Part shown: one piece after another, positions 21,301 to 33,224 of the stretch
How the letters are laid out: every line of letters begins with the position of its first letter
Position numbering within the stretch: the stretch's first letter is position 1
NCBI GenBank assembly: GCA_021234155.1
Contig: JAJEKV010000045.1
Span: 8,973,105-9,037,104, forward strand
Length of the DNA stretch: 64,000 bases
Direction: 5' to 3'
Source of the DNA: Isoetes taiwanensis
Taxonomy: Eukaryota; Streptophyta; Lycopodiopsida; Isoetales; Isoetaceae
Program-made: the position numbers and the translations under genes
Notes under the pieces: generated by a model
Told to the model about the DNA's origin: nothing
The model's database searches: none
What the model saw: the letters and a program-made list of their open reading frames with translations, nothing else

Positions 21301-22402
21301 GAACATGCATATCAGGTGGTAGGCACTTTGTATATTTGCAATTGAGTTGCATCCCATGGCAGCCCTCGTTGCTTTTTTATGTGGAGGTCTGGACTACGTT
21401 TAAGTTTTATTTGGAGTTCCAATTCTTTTTATTTGCAACACAACTCGATTTTTTGGTTGCCATTGTCATTATACGGGATTCACATGTTTTGTCAAGTTGT
21501 TTGGTTGTTGGTAATATTGGCTGCCATTTTTCTATTTCGCTGGTGAGTTTTTATGTTACTCTCAATTATCTTGACCATTTATAGCTGATTTTCACATTTT
21601 TAAACTTGGGATTTGGGGTGTGATCTGAGTTTGCCAAGGAACAATTGTGGTTTTGGAATACTATTGGGTGAGACATAGTATTTTGAAAAGACGCTAATTT
21701 GGAATGCATGCCCTTTTGACCTGCCTTTTTTCTACTCTTATTGTTGGTTTACCAATTTCCCCTAGCACCAAGTTTATCATTTGCAATGATTGCTTATCCT
21801 GTTCACAACCCATTTGCTCCATGCCAATTCCTCAAGCAAAATCATTCTGATAGAGTACTGACATATGGGACTCGCCATCACCTTATGCCACTTGCAACCT
21901 TATGTCAACATTGTTGGTTAGGGCTATGAACTATGCTCATGTAGCTGGTCAAGCATGTGCATATGTTAATTCTCAACTTGCACAAATTTCAGTACGCCCT
22001 TTCTTGACAAGCCAAATGAAATAGAAGAAAATTGCCAATATGAACTAAGCATTGAAGTGGTATTACCTTGGAAATACTATCAGCCTGTTATCCAATTAGG
22101 AATAGCAATAAAACATTTGGCTTGGTCCGATAAAGAGAAATACAAGCTTTAGATGCTTAATCATGATGACTTTTCGTCTCTAGCCCATTCCAGTGGGTCT
22201 CCCAGTACCATGAGATTGACAATCTTGATGTTCCAAAATTTTGGGTGTCCGGCTTGATTCCGAATATTAGAAGCAAGTTTTATAGAGCTTCAAAATAAAG
22301 ACCCGAAATTCCTTTATTATTGTCCCTGGGTCAAACGAATTCAGCATGCTTGAAATAGAGCAGATGCAAATGCCATCCACCAGAATGCTGGATTTAAGCC
22401 AT

Positions 22403-23733
22403 TGTAACGTCCCCTGCTCGTATACGATGCCCTGCACGTATAGAATTGGAGTTCATCCCTCCTGTCAGCGCAAGCCTGCTAACACGAGGCCATCTATTTA
22501 TCATCGGGCTCTTGATGCGGAGCAAGAACTCGGCGGGAAAGAATAGTCGTGTCATTCGTCCCGTCTCCCTCGGGATCTACCTAGTAGTGGAAGTATCTTC
22601 AAAGAGAGGAAATCCTACCCAAGGCTCAGACTCATGGGGATCGACTGACGGCTTGGGATCTCCAGAAGTCAATGCAATGGCAAATGGATTTGGCTGGCAT
22701 AAGAATATGATGGTTGGATAGTCCACTCCATCCGCCCCTCCTGTGCATACTTTGCAGATAGGCTGAAAAGTATTGGGGATGTGACCGTAGCCTGCCGAAT
22801 GTATAGTCAGAGGGGCTACTCCTGGGTTGCATCTCCCCAGTCTCAATGAGGTAGGAGGGGATCACTCCCCTCTAGAAGATCCTATACCAACTACAGACGA
22901 GCTAGAGAGCCAATGCTCGTCTACGACTTGAACTCCACTGAGGCGACGCATCACCCGTGTTGAGCCCATACCTTGCCGCACTCAGTGGCAAGCTACACAA
23001 TGTTCCTCGCCATCGCTACGCACTAGAGAAATCAACTGTAGCTGGACAAGCCTTTCTTATCAGCCGGCCTAATCCTGCCACCTACAGCCAGGCACACTCC
23101 TATGTACAAATCATATTTATTGAGTACTAATAAGGATAGCTAGGAACATCATCTACTCCAATCATACGTGGTTAGATTCATTCGTTAGCGACTAAGGTTC
23201 TTAAGCTCTAGAGGCCATCTACAACTAAGAATAGATGCAAATCCAGCCTAATGTCGATGGGGAAGCTGGTGTTGCATAACAGATCAACCACATACCAGAT
23301 CATTGGCTCGTTCCAAGTCCTCGGAATGCATCCATGCTACTAGAATGGGCTGAGATGATGGAGTCTTGATGATCCACTTTCGAATGCAAGTTTCACTACT
23401 GCTGGGAGGCTGGAATGAGTTGGGCGCTTGAGCAATGCACGCTCCTGAGGCTAGAATCTGAAAAGGGGCACTTTTAGAGTTCATGCCTCTTTATGCCCAT
23501 GTTTTAGGGTTAGGGTTTAATAGGCCATATGACTCATATGGGGTATTGCCATGTGGCAATATAGAATATATTCACATATTGCATAACATGTGCAATATAA
23601 TGGGTTCTAATGGTTGTGCCCCATGGTACAACCCTTTATGGTCACCATGTACATGTCGTCGTAATCGACATGTACTAGTGACGTGGTAGTATAATATATG
23701 TATTTATACTATATATTATGCTGGAACGTCACA
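22403..23733 (-). repeat. Solo-type LTR C of the A/B/D chromovirus family
   Basis: Reading minus, it starts TGTGACGTTCCAG at 23733, carries the ACGTCAC motif about 50 bases in, shares the middle blocks of the family LTRs (TGTGCATACTTTGCAGAT near 22742), and ends GACGTTACA at 22403. Neither primer site nor polypurine tract adjoins it, so it looks like a solo LTR. Flanks GCCAT and GGCTA do not match, so the target duplication is lost or an end was altered. Confidence 0.75.
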
Positions 23734-25548
23734 GGCTATCAGGCCCAAATCGGAATTGTTATGGAAAATGCTAGCTTGCAATATTATCTTGTTTCGTTCT
23801 AAGGAATCGTTGTCCTCCGTTGCTAGAACAAGAGACGACTTACTAAAGAACAGGCAAAGGAAAAAGCAGAAAGGAAGGAAAACTAAAGCGCATCTTAATG
23901 CCGACAGGAAAAGATGTAGAAGTGGGTGTAGAAGAAGTGTTCGAGTGAAAAGGGCACCCAAAAACAAAGAAAATCTGGAGAGTAACCTGTGCAGGCCTTG
24001 CTATAGCTGAGCTATGTCCCATGTAACTTTGAAGAGATTTCTAATCTCTAGAGCTGTAAGATCGAAAATCGTAGATTCTAGGGCCAATATAATGACACAT
24101 CAAGATTATCTAATGTGGCATGTAATGTGTATAGGCTAGGATTATAGAGATGGGGTTAGGCAAGCCTGCTAAGAACTACTTAAAACAGACTTACAATGAT
24201 AGAAAAGGATGAGAATGGCTAGGATAGTCGCGACAACATATGATGCCTTACATGCATATGTATAGACCACATATGATCATAGCCTCCTTGTTTCATCTAA
24301 GAATAAATGTGATCCTTCTTGCTACTAATCCTCGTTAATTCTTATGCCGCATTCTAACAAGGACAAGGAACTCGTCTCTCTTAACAACATTGGGCTCACC
24401 GATCCTGAAGCAATTGTGGCTGGTTGTGGCCAAGAATACTCCCCTTCTGGCACAAAGGATACCTTGTTGGAGCTCTACCATGGCATTATGTATGTATTTT
24501 TGTTCCAACCGGCTTAGGTAGACGAACCACTCACATGATATGAAAAAACTAAACCAGTTTGCAGACATTAACTTTTGCATTTATAAACACAGATATCTCA
24601 TGGAAGAAGGCAACAACTTAAAAAAAAGCAAGATGTATGCTTCTAGGGCCCATGCAAATTAGATCTGGTCTGGCTCCTTATCTTTATAATGCTATAACAT
24701 GGCCTCTGATAGTTGTTGTTGAGCTGAAAATCTTCGCACTCAATGAAGTTCCTCGAGTAGGGATGGCTGTCGGCCCACCATAGCCAGCAAGCTCTCTGTA
24801 GCCCTAGCTTAACTCGTTTGTACAATCGGATGGCACCCTAATGCAGGTTCATGACCATCAATGGCAGGCCGAGCACCGACTAACGTTATATAATGCAGAG
24901 TGGTTTTCCCATGTGCACCATCAAAATGGTACATCCAATGGCATAAAACAAAATATTCTACCAGCCCACCTCCCAAAGGATTGTTGTCAAATGGGGGCCA
25001 TTGAATGTGAATGCCATACCCTACAAGGATATCCAGCATATGACCAAATCCGAGCGCGCTATGCTGAGTTGGTCAGGCCTGGCCAGCCGCTGAACGCCAT
25101 ACTCAGCGCGACTTCAATCCCGATGCTGGGATCATACCTCCAGAAGGTCATGGATCTGCGGGACCAACTCTATCCCCAAACACACACATGACCTGAATCT
25201 GTCTTGTCTCATATGTATACTTGTACAATTTGATAACATTCTTATTACTGCCACAGTTTTTCCCTCGAGAATCTTTCGAGGCGGGGTTTTTAACCCGAGC
25301 AGTAATAGCATTTTTTGGGTATTGAAGACCGATTGGTCTCCACGGACGATAAAAGTCTATTCTATCTTTATATTATAATGTTATACCGTAAGTAGTGCAA
25401 CGAGCCCTAAATTGGGCGGTCCGGATTAATCTACCCAATGGTGTAGATGATGTCACGTTAAAAGCCTTTTTAGCTAAAAAAAAGCAAAAAAAGGGGTTTG
25501 GACGTATTAGGGTTCTGGGCGTTTTTTGTGGCTATGGCGGCCACGGCG

Positions 25549-25787
25549 CCCAAGGGAAAACCTAGGCCCTATGATTTTGTTTTGTGTTTGTGTCCTTCAA
25601 GCCCTAACCCCATCTTTCTCTTACCTTCCGATGTTTTGATCCGCCGGAGCTGATAAAGCACGCACAGCAGCAGTGCTTGCAGAAGAAGGGGACATCGTTA
25701 TCAAGGATTACAAGCTAGGCCCTATGATTTTGTTTTGTGTTTTGTTTGTGTCCTTCAAGCCCTAACCCCATCTTTCTCTTACCTTCC
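25549..25787 (+). repeat. Direct repeat, about 75-90 bp
   Basis: CTAGGCCCTATGATTTTGTT through CCATCTTTCTCTTACCTTCC occurs at about 25551-25633 and again at about 25714-25787, with only small indels between copies. Confidence 0.8.
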
Positions 25788-25816
25788 GAAAACTCCATCA
25801 TTTAAAGGTGAGTTTC

Positions 25817-25979
25817 ATCGGGCCGTAGCTTCATTCCGGTGGTTTGGTGTTGACCACAAGTTCAAATTTCCTTATGTTTCTACACAAATATTGGAATAAC
25901 AGCTAGCTTCATCGGGCTATAGCTTCATTACGGTGGTTTTGTGTTGACAACAGGTTCAAATTTCCTTATGTTTCTATCT
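25817..25979 (+). repeat. Tandem repeat, about 90 bp period
   Basis: CATCGGGCCGTAGCTTCATT through TTCCTTATGTTTCTA is repeated about 90 bases later, starting CATCGGGCTATAGCTTCATT. Confidence 0.8.
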
Positions 25980-26028
25980 TTCCTCCGTTATTCATTTGAT
26001 TCTGTATGAGAGCGTAGAAGTACAAGTG

Positions 26029-26595
26029 CATATGGCTACAACCAAAATTGCCTCTTTTTACAGTAAACTGAGCAAATCCGTTGTCTGCCATAGCCAAAGT
26101 ACCAATCAAAAGGGGCAGCACAGGGTATTTTGTCTAATGCTGTCAGTCTTTTCTTGGCCCGAACTTGAACTTTGGAAAATGAAGCAGCATGTTTTTGTCT
26201 CATGGCACAGTCACAACGAATTTGGCAGTAAGACTTGCTCTCATGTATGTTTGTGTATATGGCTGCAACAAAAAATTGCCTCTTCTTATAGTAAACCGAG
26301 CAATTCGTCTGTCTGCCATGGCCAAAGTACCAACAAAAGGGGGTAGCATGCCGAGAAAATTGGCTGTCTACCATAACCAAAGTACCAACAAAAAGTGGCA
26401 GCATAGGGTATCCTGTCTAACCCTGGTGGTCGTTTTCTTGGCCCTATTTTGAACTCAAGAAAATGGAGCAAACATACCCGCAAAAGTTTGTCTGATCTAT
26501 TGTTTAGCTACAAAATGCTTGATAGAATAGAGGACAAGAAGGTGTCCATCAGGATAGCAATAGATTTTGCAGTAAGACTTGCTCTCAGGTTTGTT
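26029..26595 (+). repeat. Degenerate tandem duplication, 220-340 bp units
   Basis: Both units start ATATGGCT near 26031 and 26258, include TTGCCTCTT, GTAAAC and CCAAAGTACCAA, and end GCAGTAAGACTTGCTCTCA (near 26225 and 26570). The second unit is internally expanded by another CCAAAGTACCAACAAAA copy. It could be a regulatory array or decayed TE. No coding potential is supported. Confidence 0.7.
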
Positions 26596-27459
26596 TATGC
26601 ACATATCCATATTACATGCTTCGTGTTCTAGAGTTTTCAGCTTCAGAAGCAGTATCTTGAACCTTTCACGCAGTTAATGGGTGTTGGCTTTGTGTTTAGA
26701 AGAAGCCAAAGACGGGTTAAAAGATCCTGCATGTCTGAAGTGTCCATTATGGGTAGAAGGCAACTAGCTGTAAGTAATTTCAACATTCCCTGTTCAAGTG
26801 GACATAAACTGACGTTTCTTTTTCATTCATAGTTGATCTGTGTTTATTTTATTGTTATAGGATATAGACACAATAGAGGAAAACACAGTGTCAATCGAAA
26901 GCAGAAGGCAGCTGCAAGTAGTTTCAACATTCCTATCAATCATCTGCTAGAACACCTAACTATCTGTGAAATTCATGGATTTCTTACTGTGTTTTCTTCC
27001 TACACATAATTTTATAATGTTAGCATGAAAGTGGATCCTGCTTTTCGCAACAGAGCTACGCAGTATGAGCTTTAGGTTATGGCAGAAGACTATAGAGTGT
27101 CTACATAAGCTAACTGCAGAAATAGCAGTGCACATAGGTTGGGAATGAATGCATCCGAAAGCTATCCAATCGCTCCGGAGTTGTGCCTTTTAAGAAGGTA
27201 ATCATTGATGAATGTTTCTGGTATTTGACCACGGAATTGTGTTAGTTTAGTTTGTATGATATAACTGAGTGCCAAGGAAGGCTTTCTGAAAAGAAGCAGT
27301 TCCTCTCATTCAATATCCGTGCAGGACTGTGCCAAGAAAAAAAGGAAGACATAGAACATTCCATCTTCTTGAAAAGAGCAAAGAAGAAATTCTCTGCAAA
27401 ACAAAAGATATAACATATACATGATCATGAAGGAAAGTGATACCAGATTAGTAGCTTAC

Positions 27460-27661
27460 TGATAGCACGTCTCCCAGAGTAGTCTTAGCATAGTCTTCAA
27501 CTCTAGGATTTTAATTCAGCAGCAGACTGTGCTACAGCAGCGATACCATACTTTGCAGTGAGAGGAGCACCAGTAGCTCTGACTTCTGCACTCTGGATTG
27601 CCCGCACATCAGCTTCTTCAATCGCCTGATTCCGAGCCCCCATGGATGCAGCTTCAAGAGC
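27460..27661 (-). pseudogene. Exon of a seed-maturation (SMP/LEA) protein, frameshifted
   Basis: The minus strand has a splice acceptor (TTCATTGCAG before 27661) followed by ALEAASMGARNQAIEEADVR, AIQSAEVRATG and IAAVAQSAAELK. This is the pattern of the SMP domain of LEA group proteins, which protect cells during drying. One base too many or too few near 27503 gives an apparent stop. In the next frame the exon continues RVEDYAKTTLGDVLS up to a good donor (GTAAGC) at 27459, matching the start of the next SMP repeat. I find no neighbouring exons, so this is a fragment. If the frameshift is a sequencing error it would be part of a gene whose other exons have not been recognised. Confidence 0.65.
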
Positions 27662-28868
27662 CTGCAATGAATTGAAATTACATTGAAAATTTTGAAATAC
27701 AATATACACTCATTTTCGATGGTCAATTTTGACATGCACTTTCATTACAATATGATTCATTTAGATGGTCAAATATAGTACATGATTTCATTACTACATG
27801 CTTTACACCTAGCGTCAAATGGCAAGAATTTTTATGCACGATGTATGATTTAAATACAAAAACAATCCGAAAACTGGGAAGGCCAAGAAATTGATGGAAC
27901 CAAATCAAATTGGCCTCTCCTTTGCTGAAGAATTGGAAACTCCAATATATTATGGCCTCTCCTTTGCCGAAGAACTGGAAACTCCAATATATTATGCAGT
28001 TTGCACAAGGATTATATGCATGTACAACTATCAACATGTTAAACAATGGAAATTAAAGTTTGAGTTGTTTTGTCCAGCAGATATTATAATAACATAGCTC
28101 ATCCCTAGGGCAAGTGTTAACATTAACATATCAGCTTATAAATAATAGGACAGTGCATAGCCTATGCATATGTAGAACATAATATACAGTGGGTTGTGTT
28201 AAAACAATAGTTTTAGTCTAGCACAAGGTTATTTTTCTCATGTAGCACTTATGCATGGTTTACTATCTATCTAAGACGTTATAATAAATTGTTCATAATT
28301 TAATGTCTATAACAGTACATGTCAGTGTTGTTAACAATGATGTGAATGATCTTGAAAATCAAATCAACTCACTTTTAGACAATGAAATGTTTTTATTGTT
28401 AGATCTTATATTAGTTTCATTATTCTGAAATGGTGAGAAGCAAAAATAAAAAACGAAACAATTATATGAAAATAAACACGTCCATCATCTCACATATAGT
28501 GGTTTGAACTCTATTTGTATTATACACGATATAATAGTTTAAAATAAACACGATATTAGTAGATCATTTACAAGTCTACAACCTATACCCACCAACGTTG
28601 GGTACTATAACTTTCATTTAGTTCTTGAACATATAAAATATCAAACACACACACCGTACAAATTTACAAGTTTCATTGACAGGTTTCTAACATTTGCCCA
28701 GCAACGCTGGGCACTATTACTAGTTCTATTTTATTGTTAAACACAGGGGATATACACGGATATCCATGGTATATGCCAAACCCCTTCCATGCCTAGGTTG
28801 CCCTACCAAAAAGAGGGGTCCCGGAATATTTTTGGTCCACATTTCTGTTTCCCTCTCTTTTTGCAGCG
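27662..28868. other. Interval between LEA exon and POLD2, no clear gene
   Basis: This AT-rich DNA must contain the POLD2 promoter at its right end. ATTTTTGGTCCACATTTCTG followed by a pyrimidine-rich stretch ending TTTTTGCAG (28857-28866) lies just before the start codon and could be a 5' UTR intron acceptor. No other gene is visible. Confidence 0.5.
27912..27995 (+). repeat. 42-bp tandem duplication
   Basis: GGCCTCTCCTTTGCTGAAGA and the next 22 bases at 27912-27953 are repeated at 27954-27995 with two or three changes. Confidence 0.9.
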
Positions 28869-31483
28869 ATGGCGATGGAGGTGGACTCCTTCCCGTCGGA
28901 GCTTATACCGCGTAAACAGGCCCTTTACAAACCCCATGTATGTGTCGTGCATAGCATATCGAATCCTGGGTTCTTACATGATTATGTATATCGATGTGTA
29001 ATGGTTGGATATGGAAGCAGGATGAAGAGTTTGAGCTGCGTATGCAGAAGTATAAGGGCCAACAATATAGTCACCTTTACTTTTGTCGTCTATTCAAATT
29101 TCGTGAGATGCTAAAGATATCCGTCAAACAGCGATGGGCTGATTTTCCAGGTTGCGTTCACATCTGTGTTTTTCCTTTTTCAAGCATTACAACCAAGCTA
29201 TTCGCTTGAACAGTTTTCTGTGGCCGTGCAGTATGTACAATATTGGGACTTGAAGATGGGAAACATTGTGTGGTGATTGGTACTTTATATAAGCAGATGA
29301 AGCTGAAACCTTCAATTCTGGATGAGTATGCGAAGGAGGTATGCGTAGTTTCCTCTCTTAATTTCAGATACATACTCGGGGGAAAGTGTCTCTTGTGACA
29401 GCAATTACACATGCAAGTACATTTTACAATATTCTATTGCCAGCGTATGGTATCATTTTAAGTATGCAGTGTTCTTGCATTTTCTTCAAGACATGACATT
29501 AAAGTTTAGGATTCTATATCCTTCTTCATGTTCGTGATTATGTAACGATAGAGCTGAAGTGGAAGAAGGATGGATTACCTGTACTTAGTAACATGCCAAT
29601 CATCAGTTACAGTCTTTTAGTTACAGTCAGTTCTTATTTGTTGAGTAATTTGGGGTTTTTCTTTCGTTATCTGCTTGTGGAATGCTGTTAATGATGGTTA
29701 CCTGGATATGCAGCGGTCCAGTGTTCCTCTAGTAATACCACAAAATTTCATGCACCCTGATGACTATTTAATTTTAGAAGATGAAAGTGGCCGCGTTAAA
29801 TTGGTTGGTGATTTGGTCAATGCTCAAACTTATGTGACAGGTAAGCATGTTTAACCAATCAGCCAATACACTTCTTAGCATTTTAGGCAGGGCAAAGTAA
29901 TTTTTTCCATTGTCCTGTAGGGGTGGTTATAGCTGCACTTGGTTACGAAGGGAAAGATGGGGAATTCCATGTGCAGGAAATTTTGGAGCCTGGCTTGCCT
30001 CCTCAGGCTCCAGTATCTTCCCATTCAGGTATGTGTTCTCACCTGTTTATGGATAAATAGGTGATTATGGATTTACTGCAATCATTCAATGTATGTGTAA
30101 TCAGCTTCTTGGTCTATGTTGCAGAGGACAAGTATGTTGCTTTTATCTCTGGCTTAAATATAGGCGGGAGGCGATGTGATCAGTTGCAGATACAATTGCT
30201 TGTTGATCACTTGACGGGGCACCTTGGTGAGGAGCAGGTCAGGTCTGATGTGTAACTTTTCAAAAATTAGATATTTATCTCAAATTCTTTTTGACTTCAT
30301 ATAGGAGCAAGCACTCAGTGCACAGATAGTTCGTCTTATTATAGCCGGGGATTCTGTTGAATTGCAACAACATTTATTGGCGGGTCAGGTTGGTTTTGGC
30401 ATGTTTTTTGTTATTTGGGTTCCTGTTTTTATGGGTAAGTTGGGTCATGATTAGTCTTCTGACTTATGCAGTACATTAATGCAAAAGAACAGTCGAGGCT
30501 TACGGAACCAGTCAAGGAACTGGATCTTGTCCTAACCCAGGTTGGGACCACAGTTTGATAACCTTGTTGTTAATTCATTTTATAGAAGCAACATGTCTTA
30601 ATCTTTACCCTTGGCCTTTGTAGCTGGCAGCAGGCATCCCAGTTGATATACTGCCTGGAGCCAATGATCCTGCCAACTTCTCTTTACCCCAACAGGTAAA
30701 TTTAGACATCGAAAATTCTAACAATTTGTGGAAAATGTTTAATTTTTCTATTTCACATAACAGCCTCTGCACAGGTGTCTTTTTCCTGGAGCCACTGTGT
30801 ACAGCACGTTCTATCGTGCAACTAATCCACATCAGTTTGAACTTGATGGTGTGGAGTAAGTTTTATTTGTGTTTATGGTCTGCTGTTTGCTGTTATCTCT
30901 TGCCATTGTTTCTTATTCTTTACTTTGCAGGTTTCTGGGCACATCCGGACAAAATATTCATGATCTTGATAAATACTGCGGGGCTAATGACCCTTTGGAG
31001 TTCATGGAGCATACTTTAAAATGGCGACACATAGCACCAACAGCACCAGATACTCTTGGTACGTGAAATTAATATCATAGAATGTTAGTTTATTACAGAT
31101 ATGCTACAGCTTTACCTTCTTGCAGGCTGCTATCCGTTCACAGATAAAGATCCTTTTATTGTAAATAGATGTCCACATGTCTACTTTTGTGGCAACCAGA
31201 AAACGTTTGGAACAAAGCTATTGAAAGGTATATGCACAATATTAAAGTTACTTTGTTACTCTCTCTTTTCATTCTAATGCTTTTGTATGTGCAGGAGATG
31301 ATGGGCAGGTCGTGCGTCTTGTTTGTATACCACAATTTTCTGAAACAGGAACTGCAGTCTTGGTAAGCTTATTTAGTTGATTACCTTTTGGACAATTAGC
31401 TTACTCTCCTAAATTTGCAGGTTAACCTAAGAAATCTTGATTGTCATCTTTTAACAATGTCAACCGCATCCTTGGCGCAATAA
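28869..31483 (+). CDS. POLD2: DNA polymerase delta small (regulatory) subunit, 14 exons
   Basis: This is the B subunit of the replicative polymerase delta. It scaffolds the catalytic and PCNA-binding subunits in the nucleus. Exons I read: 28869-28937, 29021-29150, 29232-29338, 29714-29840, 29921-30028, 30125-30237, 30305-30388, 30472-30540, 30624-30695, 30764-30855, 30931-31058, 31126-31227, 31295-31362, 31421-31483. They join in phase to 443 codons plus TAA, close to the family length. Every intron is GT-AG. The N-terminal OB part includes [20 protein letters not shown]. The inactive phosphodiesterase domain shows [38 protein letters not shown] (about 275-293), [23 protein letters not shown] and HVYFCGN (about 383-389), then VNLRNLDC near the end. 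Introns are very short (58-96 bases) except intron 3 (375). No stops or frameshifts. This is the only intact host gene here. Confidence 0.96.
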
Positions 31484-32290
31484 TGTGTAATCATTTATGT
31501 TACATAAGCTATCGGTAGGTATACCGCAAATTCTCAGAGCCATTTTTGAAACAAAGGATGATAGTTTTCCAACCAAGATAACAAGAAATTTGAGGTGCCA
31601 GGAGTTTGGATGCAAAAGTTGGGCCGCAATCTGTTGATTTTCTGATATTGAGTGATTGGCATGGTTGTAGCAGTCAGCGAGAGGTGCATTGCAGCTTGCA
31701 TCCATTTTTCTTCTCTGAGATGCTGTTGAAGGCAACAACATTAGCACGTCACTCGTTTTCAGACATGTACAATGTTATTTTAGATTTTTCAACGGTTGAC
31801 TACTTGTGGCTGATACGTAGCAGCAGCACTGACAATTTTGTTATTACTAACTAATGTTTTCCTGGTACTTATGCCGTGTTCATACACTAAAATTTTGTCA
31901 TTAAAGTTCGTAAAACTTTAAATTTTATGACAGATTACATTAAAAATGCACCAAGCTTTTTTTGAGACATGCCATATTTTGAAATAAGGAAAACTATCAA
32001 ACTGTCCCCTACATTTTCTTAGGGCGGTTTACTTTTTATTTATGTGAAAAAGGCACGCGGTTTATATTGGACCTTGACCTTTGTTTTTCTTGCTAGTTTC
32101 TCTTGCTGACGGTTGCATGCAGTCATTGAGCCAGAGTTTAGCTGCGTTTGTTTTCTGATTCGCACAGGTGTTTCCAGATGTTCGGAGATCACACGAGTTG
32201 CTACTTTTGGTCCTGTCTAATGTTCCTGTTGGTGTTTGCTGTGGCTTCAATGGTGGAGGCGGCTTCTTCAGTGGGGGTTCCTCAGGTAAT
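31484..32290. other. POLD2 3' flank, no further gene
   Basis: This interval contains the POLD2 3' UTR and AT-rich spacer. A frame starting after a possible acceptor near 32165 (FPDVRRSHELLLLVLSNVPV with a Gly-rich end) is too short to assign. Confidence 0.45.
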
Positions 32291-32689
32291 TGAGATTGAG
32301 CTTGCAAAGATGATGCTTCCTAAACTAGCTAAAAATTCAAGGGTGTTTGGGTGTGTGTATGAGGAAGGGTGTCCTCCAGAGAGCAGTTTGGTTGCTTGTG
32401 CTAGAGTAGTGAGAGCGTAGCTTAGATTCCACGCAGATGAACTCTTCCACAGGTTCGAATTTTGTGAAGTGTCCTGGGCAGTGAGGGTTTATCAATGCTT
32501 GCTAATGCTTGTCAGGATTTGTCAAGGCCATTCAGGGAAGGGTCGTCAAAGGAAGGATTTTTTGGAGAAAGAATGGTAGTTATGGTTGAAGGAATTAAAT
32601 AGGAAGGAGAAGGTTGAATTGAAAGAGAAAGGGAAGAGGGGGAAGAAAGAGAAGGAAGAGAAAAGAGCAGATAGGAAGCGAGCCAAAAT

Positions 32690-32847
32690 TGTAATGGGCC
32701 CATGGTAGACCGCTCGAGTATTTGAACCTTGAATGTGCCTGTGGGGCGTTCCCGAGACACTGGCATAAATGGGTAGAAGCGACTACTCATAAACGTCTAG
32801 ACGGTTTTGCTTAGTTGGTTAAGGGCATGTCGTTTAGGAACGTTACA
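32690..32847 (+). repeat. TRIM 5' LTR
   Basis: 158 bp, TGTAATG at the start, GTTACA at the end. It repeats 33002-33159. Confidence 0.93.
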
Positions 32848-33001
32848 GTGGGTATCAGAGCAGGTCTTGAGTTCGAGTCTCTATGAATGCTTATATGCAT
32901 GGGTAATTTGCAAAGACTTGGTAGTCATTGTGACATGGTATGACATAGACATGGTATAGCTTTGGATGCTCGAGGACGAGCATAGTTCTAGTGGGAGAGA
33001 C

Positions 33002-33159
33002 TGTAACGGGCCTATGGTAGACCGCTCGAGTATTCGAACCTTGAATGTGCCTGTGGGGCGTTCCCGAGACACCGGTATAAATGGGTAGAAGCGACTACTC
33101 ATAAACGTCTAGACGGTTTTGCCTAGTTGGTTAAGGGCATGTCGGTTAGGAACGTTACA
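33002..33159 (+). repeat. TRIM 3' LTR
   Basis: 158 bp, TGTAACG at the start, GTTACA at the end, directly followed by the AAAAT duplication. Confidence 0.93.
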
Positions 33160-33224
33160 AAAATTGAGAAACAAAAGGAGAGGGTGGAGAAGGAGGCTGT
33201 TGCTAAGGCAGAGAGGGAAAAAAA

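Larger units (their letters stand above)
19305..22402. other. Unannotated interval between element B and LTR C
   Basis: I find no convincing gene. The interval contains several local duplications, listed separately, and T-rich low-complexity sequence. It is the continuation of 8288-10888. Confidence 0.5.
23734..27459. other. Interval upstream of the genic island, no clear gene
   Basis: This AT-rich DNA has some weak open frames. The longest (24841-25191, with QMGAIECECHTLQGYPAYDQI) matches nothing I recognise. Around 25245-25300, TTTCCCTCGAGAATC followed by GAGGCGGGGTTTTTAACCC has the look of a decayed LTR 3' region. Local duplications at 25549-26595 are listed separately. Confidence 0.45.
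32690..33159 (+). mobile_element. TRIM (miniature LTR retrotransposon), 470 bp
   Basis: Two 158-bp direct repeats (32690-32847 and 33002-33159) begin TGTAA(T/C)GGGCC and end GAACGTTACA. They flank only 154 bp of noncoding DNA. The flanking 5-bp duplication is AAAAT (32685-32689 and 33160-33164). A primer-binding-like GGTATCAGAGC follows the first repeat, and GTGGGAGAGAC precedes the second. The repeats differ at seven positions by eye, six of them C/T. The right arm of the palindrome holds the matching empty site (GAGCCAAAATCGAGAAAC on its minus strand), so the TRIM inserted after the two arms existed. Confidence 0.93.

Noticed and set aside
21249-21584. A hydrophobic 111-residue frame resembling a membrane protein
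   Set aside because: The hydrophobicity follows from T-rich DNA; it overlaps a tandem duplication and has no family signature.
22403-23733. Solo LTR C with a clear target duplication
   Set aside because: Flanks GCCAT and GGCTA do not match, so I call the LTR but not a duplication.
24841-25191. A 116-residue open frame as a host gene
   Set aside because: No recognisable domain, no splice context, isolated; kept only as a mention.
32690-33159. A host gene duplication explaining the 158-bp repeats
   Set aside because: TG...CA ends, primer site, polypurine stretch, target duplication and the empty site all point to a TRIM.
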